The position numbers and the translations under genes were made by a program. The notes beneath the pieces were generated by a model that was given only the letters and a program-made list of their open reading frames with translations, was not told where the DNA came from and ran no database searches. Below are positions 57,988 to 64,000 of a DNA stretch of 64,000 nucleotides, one piece after another (within the stretch, counting starts at the first letter, position 1; every line of letters begins with the position of its first letter). This stretch comes from Faecalibacterium sp. I4-1-79. GTDB taxonomy: Bacteria > Bacillota > Clostridia > Oscillospirales > Ruminococcaceae. The stretch spans positions 1,054,001 through 1,118,000 of the forward strand of contig NZ_CP094467.1 in assembly GCF_023347235.1 (NCBI RefSeq), read 5' to 3'.

Positions 57988-59181
57988 ATGAAGCAGCAGT
58001 TTGCAGCAAAACACCCGTGGACGATTCTGGCTGCGGGGGCAGCCATTCAGGTGCTTACCGGCTTACCGGCGGCTTGGGGCGTCTTTCAGCAGCCGGTCAT
58101 GGAGGAATACGGCCTTTCGGAGCAGGGGGCGGGCTACGCCTTTGCCCTGCTCATTGCCGCCTTTGGGGTGGGGTGTGTGCTGGGCGGTTTTTTGCAGGAT
58201 AAAAAGGGCCCGCGCTGCGCGGCGTTGTGGGGCACAGCCCTGCTCTGCGGCGGCTTTTTTGCAGCAGCCTTTCTGCCGGGCTGGGCAGGGTGGGGATTCT
58301 TTCTGGCCTTCAGCATCCCGGCGGGGCTGGGCACGGCCTTTTTGTATCCCTCTATCCAGTCCTGCGCCCAAAAGTGGTACGCGGGGCGCAAGGGACTGGC
58401 GACCGGGGTCATCGGCGGAGCGGTGGGACTTTCCGGCGCGTTCCTTACCCTGTTCGTCCGGGCGGCGCTGCGGGGCTTTGGCCCGGTGCAGGGCATCCGG
58501 GGCGCGTTCTGGGCGCTTGGCGCGCTCACTCTGCCGGTGTGCCTTGCGGGCAGTGCGGTACTCAGCGACCCACCGCAGAAAAAGCAGCAGCCAAGCGGAA
58601 AAAACACCCTCGACCTCTCCCCGGGGCAGATGCTGCGTACAAAGCAGTACTGGCTGTGCGCGGGCGCGGTGTGCTTTTCAACACCGGCGGTGCTGCTGTT
58701 CAGCCCCATCATCCTAAAGTTGGGCATGGAGCGCGGGTTGGACGAGACTGCTGCGCTGTGGAGCATCGTACTGGGCAGCGTGGGCAGCGCTGCGGGACGG
58801 ATGCTGATGCCCATGCTCAGCGACCACATTGGCCGCCGCGCCACCGACCTTGGGCTGTTTGCAGCTTCGCTTGGGCTGTCGGCGGCGTTCTGGGCAGCGC
58901 AGGGCTGGTGGGTGGTGGTGTGCTACGCCGGGCTTACCTTCTGCTACTCGGCACTGGCGGCGGTGCTGCCCGCCCTTTCCACCGACCTGTTCGGCCTGCC
59001 CCATGCCGGGGTGAACTACGGCTTTCTGGCACTGGGGCAGAGCGTGGGCAGCCTTGCGTTCCCTTTTGCGGCTGATCTGCTGGCGTTGGAAAACGGACGG
59101 CACCTGCTTGCCATGGCCGGTGCGGCAGCGGGTTTTGCAGCCATTTGGGCGCTGCATCCGGTGCGGAAAGACCCGCGCTGA
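57988..59181 (+). CDS. MFS transporter, OFA (oxalate/formate antiporter-like) family
   Basis: 397 residues with twelve hydrophobic segments. Between TM2 and TM3 GGFLQDKKGPRCAALWG is the MFS motif; SIPAGLGTAFLYPSIQSCA and GVIGGAVGLSGAFLTLF follow OFA lines; SDHIGRRATDLGLF is the repeat in the second half. Exchanges a small carboxylate or similar (inference). GTGAAAG lies upstream of ATG. Confidence 0.88.
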   Translation: MKQQFAAKHPWTILAAGAAIQVLTGLPAAWGVFQQPVMEEYGLSEQGAGYAFALLIAAFGVGCVLGGFLQDKKGPRCAALWGTALLCGGFFAAAFLPGWAGWGFFLAFSIPAGLGTAFLYPSIQSCAQKWYAGRKGLATGVIGGAVGLSGAFLTLFVRAALRGFGPVQGIRGAFWALGALTLPVCLAGSAVLSDPPQKKQQPSGKNTLDLSPGQMLRTKQYWLCAGAVCFSTPAVLLFSPIILKLGMERGLDETAALWSIVLGSVGSAAGRMLMPMLSDHIGRRATDLGLFAASLGLSAAFWAAQGWWVVVCYAGLTFCYSALAAVLPALSTDLFGLPHAGVNYGFLALGQSVGSLAFPFAADLLALENGRHLLAMAGAAAGFAAIWALHPVRKDPR

Positions 59182-59330
59182 AACGCGCAAAAAGAAAAGA
59201 CTATAAAAAGTTTGCTGATGCTTACGGCAGAATTGACAAAAACTTGACGACTGTTTTGTATAAAGCGGTGGAAATGACAGTTAGTGCCGGATGACCGTAA
59301 AACCCGGCTGTACTTTTTGCAGGAAATGAC

Positions 59331-59359
59331 TTGCAAAATTCGTCCGTTTTCTCTATAAT
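59331..59359 (+). promoter_or_regulatory. Promoter and 150-base leader of NifU-like/GGGtGRT operon
   Basis: TTGCAA (59331-59336), 17-base spacer, perfect TATAAT (59354-59359). The leader up to 59510 can fold as ACCGG...CCGGT enclosing CGCTG/CAGCG. Confidence 0.75.
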
Positions 59360-59510
59360 AAAATCATGCGTGGTAGTACCGGTGCAGGCGCTGAAAGAGA
59401 GCAGCGCACCCGGTTCGGATGCAAGCAGTATGGAGCAGCAGCTGTGCCGGCAGGGCGCGGCGGCGGTTTTATGCTGCCAAAGCGACATTTGTCAAAAGGA
59501 GAGTATGATT

Positions 59511-60212
59511 ATGACCTATTCGCAGCAAGTACAGAATATGTGCCCGATCACCAAAGGTCCTAAGCATGGTCCGGCTCCCATCCCCGAAGAGGGCGCATGG
59601 GTCAAGGCCTATGAGATCAAGGACATCAGCGGCTACACCCATGGTGTGGGCTGGTGTGCACCCCAGCAGGGCACCTGCAAGCTGTCTCTGAACATCAAGA
59701 ACGGCGTCATCGAAGAGGCTCTGGTGGAGACCATCGGCTGCTCCGGCATGACCCACTCTGCTGCTATGGCAGGCGAGATCCTGCCCGGCAAGACCATTCT
59801 GGAAGCTCTGAACACCGACCTGGTGTGCGACGCCATCAACGTGGCTATGCGCGAGCTGTTCCTGCAGATCGTCTACGGCCGCAGCCAGACCGCTTTCTCT
59901 GAGGACGGTCTGCCCATCGGCGCAGGTCTGGACGACCTGGGCAAGGGTCTGCGCTCCATGACCGGCACCATCTTCTCCACCAAGGAGAAGGGTGTGCGTT
60001 ACCTGGAGCTGACCGAGGGCTACATCAACAAGCTGGCAGTGGACGCTAACGATGAGGTCATCGGCTATCAGTTCGTTAAGTTGGGCAAGATGATGGAGGA
60101 TATCCGTCACGGCAAGACCCCCAACGAGGCTTACGAGAAGAACGTGGGTACTTACGGCCGCTTCAGCAAGGAGCAGGGCGCTGTGAAGTACATCGACCCG
60201 CGTGAGGAATAA
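59511..60212 (+). CDS. NifU-like iron-sulfur scaffold protein of the GGGtGRT pair
   Basis: 233 residues. THGVGWCAPQQGTCKLSL, VETIGCSGMTHSAAMAGE and CDAINVAMRELF give the conserved Cys around a possible metal site; similar in sense to NifU-type scaffolds. AAAGGAGA and spacing favour ATG 59511 over 59505. The pair is widely kept in anaerobes; the biochemical role is unknown to me. Confidence 0.88.
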   Translation: MTYSQQVQNMCPITKGPKHGPAPIPEEGAWVKAYEIKDISGYTHGVGWCAPQQGTCKLSLNIKNGVIEEALVETIGCSGMTHSAAMAGEILPGKTILEALNTDLVCDAINVAMRELFLQIVYGRSQTAFSEDGLPIGAGLDDLGKGLRSMTGTIFSTKEKGVRYLELTEGYINKLAVDANDEVIGYQFVKLGKMMEDIRHGKTPNEAYEKNVGTYGRFSKEQGAVKYIDPREE

Positions 60213-60230
60213 GAGAGGAGGAACAACTCA

Positions 60231-61229
60231 ATGGCAACTTTTGAATCTATGGATCGCCGTATGCCTAAAATCGAGGCATGCCTGAAGGCTAACGGTCTGG
60301 AGTCTCTGGACGCTTGCAACGAGATGCTCCTCGCTAAGGGCATCGACTGCGACAAGATCGTCCGCGGCGTGCAGCCCATCTGCTTTGATAACGCTGTCTG
60401 GGCTTACACTCTGGGCACCGCTATCGCTGTGAAGCGCGGCCTGACCGACGCTGCCGAGTGCGCAGCTGCTATCGGTGAGGGTCTGGAAGCTTTCACCATC
60501 CCCGGCTCTGTTGCTGAGCAGCGTCAGGTCGGTCTGGGTCACGGCAACCTGGGCGCTCGTCTGCTGAGCGAGGACACCACCTGCTTCGCTTTCCTGGCAG
60601 GCCACGAGTCCTTTGCTGCTGCTGAGGGTGCTATCGGCATCGCCCGCACCGCAAACAAGGTCCGCAAGACCCCCCTGCGCGTCATCCTGAACGGTCTGGG
60701 CAAGGACGCAGCTTACATCATTTCCCGTATCAACGGCTTCACCTATGTGCAGACCGAGTACGATATCCCCACCCAGACCCTGACTGTGGTCAAGGAAATC
60801 CCCTTCTCCGAGGGTGAGCGAGCAGCCGTTAAGTGCTACGGCGCTAACGACGTTATGGAAGGCGTTGCCATCATGAAGAAGGAGGACGTGCAGTGCTCCA
60901 TCACCGGCAACTCCACCAACCCCGTCCGCTTCCAGCATCTGGTTGCCGGTACCTACAAGAAGTGGGCTATCGAGAACGGCAAAAAGTACTTCTCCGTTGC
61001 TTCCGGCGGCGGCACCGGCCGTACCCTGCACCCCGATAACGTGGCTGCAGGCCCCGCAAGCTACGGCCTGACCGACTCTCTGGGCCGCGTGCACGGCGAT
61101 GCTCAGTTCGCAGGCTCCTCTTCTGTGCCCGCACACGTTGAGATGATGGGTCTGATCGGCATGGGCAACAACCCCATGGTCGGCGCTACCGTTGCCTGCG
61201 CTGTTGCTGCAGCTCAGGCTAACGCCTAA
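60231..61229 (+). CDS. GGGtGRT protein
   Basis: 332 residues named after its motif; visible here as SVASGGGTGRTLHPD near residue 262-276. Further marks are FLAGHESFAAAEGAIGIART and GMGNNPMVGATVACAVAAAQ. It starts 18 bases after the NifU-like gene, and GAGAGGAGGAAC gives a strong ribosome site. Codon choice (CTG, GCT, GGC bias) suggests high expression. Its role is inferred to be anaerobic redox or Fe-S related. Confidence 0.93.
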   Translation: MATFESMDRRMPKIEACLKANGLESLDACNEMLLAKGIDCDKIVRGVQPICFDNAVWAYTLGTAIAVKRGLTDAAECAAAIGEGLEAFTIPGSVAEQRQVGLGHGNLGARLLSEDTTCFAFLAGHESFAAAEGAIGIARTANKVRKTPLRVILNGLGKDAAYIISRINGFTYVQTEYDIPTQTLTVVKEIPFSEGERAAVKCYGANDVMEGVAIMKKEDVQCSITGNSTNPVRFQHLVAGTYKKWAIENGKKYFSVASGGGTGRTLHPDNVAAGPASYGLTDSLGRVHGDAQFAGSSSVPAHVEMMGLIGMGNNPMVGATVACAVAAAQANA

Positions 61230-61250
61230 GTCTTTCCTAAGTTTCAGCGA

Positions 61251-61289
61251 GGGGGAGCTGCTTTCCGAATGAGCAGCTCCCCCTTTTTT
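61251..61289 (+). terminator. Terminator of NifU-like/GGGtGRT operon
   Basis: GGGGGAGCTGCT/AGCAGCTCCCCC, 12-bp stem, then TTTTTT. Confidence 0.95.
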
Positions 61290-61338
61290 GCTGATAGATA
61301 TCCGAACACAAGCAACCCAAAATAAGAAGGATGAAACA

Positions 61339-63255
61339 ATGAAAAAGAATCAGATCCGCAAGAGCGTGGCTGCGCTGGCCATGGCGGCTGTTGTAAGCGT
61401 CAGCCTGTTGGGCTACGGCTGCGGCAGCAAGTCTGCCTCCTCCACCGCAGGCGTGTCCGGCGAGTTCACCGGTACAGCCAAGGGTATGGGCGGCGATGTT
61501 ACCGTCACTCTGACTTTGACCGACGGCAAGATCACCGGCTGTACCGCCGAGGGCAAGGACGAGACCCCCGGCATCGGCACTATGGCTTTGGAACAGCTGC
61601 CCGGCGCGATTGCCGAGAGCGGCAGCATTGCCGTGGACGGCGTGGCTACTGCAACCATCACCTCCGACGCCATCAAGGAGGCTGCTGCTGCCGCTCTGGT
61701 CGCAGCCGGCCTGAACGCTGATGACTACAAGACCGAGGTCAAGGCCGACACGACCAAGGCCGAGGACTCCACCATTGATGCAGACATTGCCATCGTGGGT
61801 GCAGGCGGTGCAGGTATGACTGCTGCCATCACGGCTGCTGCCGAGGGCAAGAGCGTGGTCATTCTGGAGAGCCAGCCCATGGTGGGCGGCAACTCCGTGC
61901 GCGCTACCGGCGGCATGAACGCCGGTGACACCGTGTATCAGGACGAAAACGAGTTCGGCGAGTCCGCAGGCGTGGAAAAGACCCTCAAGACCGCTGCTGA
62001 AAAGTATGCCGACAACGCCACCATCACCGCTCTGGCTAAGACCGTTTCTGAGCAGTGGGCAGCTTATCAGGCAGACCCCAAGGGCTACTTCGACTCTGTG
62101 GAGCTGATGGAACTGGACACCATGATCGGCGGCAAGGGCATCAACGACCCCGCTCTGGTGGAGACTCTGTGCTCTAACAGCGCTGACGCCATCGACTGGC
62201 TGGACGAGCACGGCATCACCCTGCACAGCGTTTCCAGCTTCGGCGGCGCATCCGTCAAGCGTATCCATCGTCCCGTGGATGCCGAGGGCAAGACCCTTTC
62301 TGTGGGCTCCTACATGATCCCCCTGCTGCAGGAGAACTGCGACAAGGCCGGCGTGCAGACCCTGCTGAACACCACCGCTACCGAGCTGCTGACCGATGCA
62401 AACGGTGCCGTTGTGGGCGTGAAGGCTACCGGCTCCACCGGCGAGACCATCACCGTGAATGCCAAGGCTGTGGTGCTGACCACCGGCGGCTTCGGCGCAA
62501 ATCTGGAGATGGTCACCGAGTACAAGCCCGAGCTGAAGGGCTTTATGACCACCAACGCCGCAGGCGCACAGGGTCAGGGTATTGAGATGGCTACCGCTGT
62601 GGGCGCTGACACTGTGGACATGGATCAGATCCAGATCCACCCCACCGTGGAGGCTAACACCGCTGCCCTGATCACCGAGGGTCTGCGCGGCGATGGCGCT
62701 GTGCTGATCAACGCCGAGGGCAAGCGCTTCATCGACGAAGTTGGCACCCGTGACGTGGTTTCCGCTGCCGAGATCGCTCAGACCGGCAGCTACAGCTGGC
62801 TGGTGGTGGATCAGGCTATGGTCGATGCTTCCAGCGTCATTCAGGGCTACATCAAGAAGGGCTACACCGTGACCGGCCAGACCTACGAGGAACTGGCAAA
62901 GGCTATGGGCGTGGACGAGGCTACTTTTGCCGAGACCATGAAGACCTGGAACGGCTACGTTGAGGCCAAGAACGACCCCGACTTTGGCCGCACCAGCTTT
63001 GCAAAGGCTCTGGATAACGCGCCCTACTATGCTATCAAGGTCACCGCAGGTGTGCACCACACCATGGGCGGCCTGAAGATCAACACCAACACCGAGGTGC
63101 TGAAGGCTGACGGTTCCGTGATCCCCGGCCTGTTCGCAGCAGGTGAGGTGACCGGCGGCGTGCACGGTGCAAACCGTCTGGGCGGCAACGCTGTGGCCGA
63201 CTTTACCGTCTTTGGCCGCATTGCCGGTGCTGCTGCCAGCAAGTATGCTGCATGA
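61339..63255 (+). CDS. Exported FMN-binding/FAD-dependent reductase (fumarate/urocanate reductase family)
   Basis: 638 residues. The signal peptide includes AALAMAAVVSVSLLGYGCG, probably a lipoprotein. FMN_bind domain about 35-125, with VDGVATATITS as a likely flavinylation site (ApbE target). FAD domain from residue 150: DIAIVGAGGAGMTAAITAAA, MVGGNSVRATGGMN, GFGANLEMVTEY, HHTMGGLKINTN and NRLGGNAVADFTVFG. Reduces an acceptor such as fumarate or urocanate outside the cell membrane. The following NusG-II gene overlaps by four bases. ApbE itself is not in the window. Confidence 0.9.
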   Translation: MKKNQIRKSVAALAMAAVVSVSLLGYGCGSKSASSTAGVSGEFTGTAKGMGGDVTVTLTLTDGKITGCTAEGKDETPGIGTMALEQLPGAIAESGSIAVDGVATATITSDAIKEAAAAALVAAGLNADDYKTEVKADTTKAEDSTIDADIAIVGAGGAGMTAAITAAAEGKSVVILESQPMVGGNSVRATGGMNAGDTVYQDENEFGESAGVEKTLKTAAEKYADNATITALAKTVSEQWAAYQADPKGYFDSVELMELDTMIGGKGINDPALVETLCSNSADAIDWLDEHGITLHSVSSFGGASVKRIHRPVDAEGKTLSVGSYMIPLLQENCDKAGVQTLLNTTATELLTDANGAVVGVKATGSTGETITVNAKAVVLTTGGFGANLEMVTEYKPELKGFMTTNAAGAQGQGIEMATAVGADTVDMDQIQIHPTVEANTAALITEGLRGDGAVLINAEGKRFIDEVGTRDVVSAAEIAQTGSYSWLVVDQAMVDASSVIQGYIKKGYTVTGQTYEELAKAMGVDEATFAETMKTWNGYVEAKNDPDFGRTSFAKALDNAPYYAIKVTAGVHHTMGGLKINTNTEVLKADGSVIPGLFAAGEVTGGVHGANRLGGNAVADFTVFGRIAGAAASKYAA

Positions 63256-63653
63256 GCATAAAACAAAAAATCTCTGACACCGCCGCCCCCAAGGGCAGCG
63301 TGTGGAAGAAAAATGTGATCTTTGCACTGGTGGTACTGGCGCTGGCCGCAGGTATTTTTCTTGCGGCGCGGGCGCAGCACCCCGCAAAGGGCAGCGGCTT
63401 ACAGGCCGTTGTGGATTTCGGTGACGGCGTTACCGAGACCTTGCCCCTTGCGCAGGATCACGATTACCTGTACGAGGTAGGGGACTACATCGTGCACCTG
63501 CAGGTAAAGGATGGCGCCATCGCGTTTTTGGACAGTCAGTGCCCGGATCATGTCTGTGAGCAATTCGGCTGGCTGGACAAGGACGGCGCATGGGCCGCCT
63601 GTGTGCCCGCAGGGGTGTATGTGGTGGTAGAGCCCACCGCAGACGCAGGGTAA
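63252..63653 (+). CDS. NusG domain II membrane protein
   Basis: 133 residues. One TM about 22-42 (FALVVLALAAGIFLAA) and an outside beta domain with CPDHVCEQFGW and AACVPAGVYVV (the NusG_II Cys motif). Members accompany FMN_bind and extracytosolic electron-transfer genes. Starts within the ATGA overlap with the reductase stop, so translated together. Confidence 0.9.
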   Translation: MSIKQKISDTAAPKGSVWKKNVIFALVVLALAAGIFLAARAQHPAKGSGLQAVVDFGDGVTETLPLAQDHDYLYEVGDYIVHLQVKDGAIAFLDSQCPDHVCEQFGWLDKDGAWAACVPAGVYVVVEPTADAG

Positions 63654-63667
63654 AAACAAAGGAAACG

Positions 63668-63702
63668 GCACCCGGAGGGAAACCTCCGGGTGCTGTTTTT
63701 TG
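63668..63702 (+). terminator. Terminator of reductase/NusG-II operon
   Basis: GCACCCGGAGG/CCTCCGGGTGC stem with GAAA loop, then TGTTTTTT. Confidence 0.95.
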
Positions 63703-63775
63703 CTTGAATAAAAGCCATTCTTTGTAAAAAAAGTCTGAAACTTTGTGGAAATGCCGTGAAACGAAAATTGGACGC

Positions 63776-63804
63776 TTGTTTATCGGGGCAAAATGCGATA
63801 CACT
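63776..63804 (+). promoter_or_regulatory. Promoter of the last partial gene
   Basis: TTGTTT (63776-63781), 17-base spacer, TACACT (63799-63804). Confidence 0.5.
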
Positions 63805-63880
63805 ACAAATATGAGTTTCTGATGGATGCTTTTTACAAAAAAGCATCTTGTCATAAAAGAACCTAGGAGGAACGGCAAGA

Positions 63881-64000
63881 ATGATCTGGAAAAAGTCTAA
63901 ACAGCCCGCCGACTCGCAGCAGGACGCAGCGGCTGCACCGAAAAAAGGCGGCGCGGCGGCATTTGCCAAAAAGAACTGGAAGTGGCTGGTGCCGGTAGCC
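63881..64000 (+). CDS. N-terminal part of an exported or membrane protein, cut by window end
   Basis: Forty residues are visible: KKSKQPADSQQDAAAAPKK then KNWKWLVPVA, entering a likely transmembrane segment. AGGAGGAACGG precedes ATG 63881. Such a start fits membrane-fusion (HlyD/RND adaptor) proteins or similar, but too little is visible to be sure. Confidence 0.5.
   Translation, partial: MIWKKSKQPADSQQDAAAAPKKGGAAAFAKKNWKWLVPVA

Noticed and set aside
61237-63387. A 716-residue minus-strand frame opposite the flavoprotein gene
   Set aside because: Gly/Ala/His-rich antisense shadow caused by biased codons; no start site or family likeness.
1-64000. CRISPR arrays and complete insertion sequences
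   Set aside because: No spaced direct repeats and no intact transposase gene were seen.

Overview
The window reads as chromosome of a GC-rich, low-redox gut Firmicute of the Clostridia (Oscillospiraceae). A Faecalibacterium-like organism is my best guess, inferred from the overall protein character and gene set and not proven. Supporting signs are two desulfoferrodoxins, ferredoxin and flavoprotein genes, an EFR1 ferrodoxin, a GGGtGRT/NifU-like pair, canonical Firmicute ribosome binding sites, -35/-10 promoters with 17-bp spacing, a CIRCE-like operator and U-tailed terminators. No rRNA, CRISPR array or complete insertion sequence is visible.

About 0-21 kb is accessory. It mixes small metabolic and repair enzymes (macrodomain, SfsA, desulfoferrodoxin, DUF523/TudS-like, PTH2, purine nucleoside phosphorylase, CysK-like, Hsp20, two Nudix proteins) with conflict and mobile-element genes: a DUF262/DUF1524 GmrSD-like protein, a Fic protein, a MazF-like toxin with a G7 frameshift, a ParB-like element gene, and an AbrB-type plus HipA-like kinase pair. 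This part and the next are littered with gene stubs. I count nine to ten, including pieces of a HAD phosphatase, ADP-ribosylglycohydrolase, adenine deaminase, short-chain dehydrogenase, VWA protein, alpha/beta hydrolase, pentapeptide protein and an IS3-type transposase. Many are cut close to promoters or terminators, so recurrent deletion looks like the local mode of evolution.

About 21-45 kb holds a soluble hybrid histidine kinase, a GH31 glucosidase, a Y-family polymerase with a YolD-like partner, a TipA-type MerR regulator with a 19-bp-spacer promoter, a second desulfoferrodoxin, NAD(P)HX epimerase, a run of redox and phosphatase genes, two convergently placed transporters, and a lipoprotein/hybrid-kinase pair. 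The lipoprotein there joins a solute-binding domain to a 5'-nucleotidase C-terminal-like domain.

About 45.5-64 kb is mostly core. It has a five-gene tRNA cluster (Phe, Gly, Asp, Gly, Cys; minus strand), an unusual type IIA topoisomerase pair, rlmH, a second lipoprotein/hybrid-kinase pair, glycyl- and histidyl-tRNA synthetases, an OFA-like MFS carrier, the NifU-like/GGGtGRT operon, and an exported FMN/FAD flavoprotein with a NusG-domain-II partner. A truncated gene runs off the right end.

The strongest themes for follow-up are: (1) two solute-binding lipoproteins each translationally linked to a hybrid kinase with no permease or ATPase nearby, which look like binding-protein sensors; (2) a standalone structured RNA or leader at 2.64-2.81 kb with its own perfect promoter; (3) duplicated promoter/operator cassettes shared between distant genes; (4) a homopolymer switch in the MazF-like toxin; and (5) an atypical gyrase/topoisomerase IV pair.
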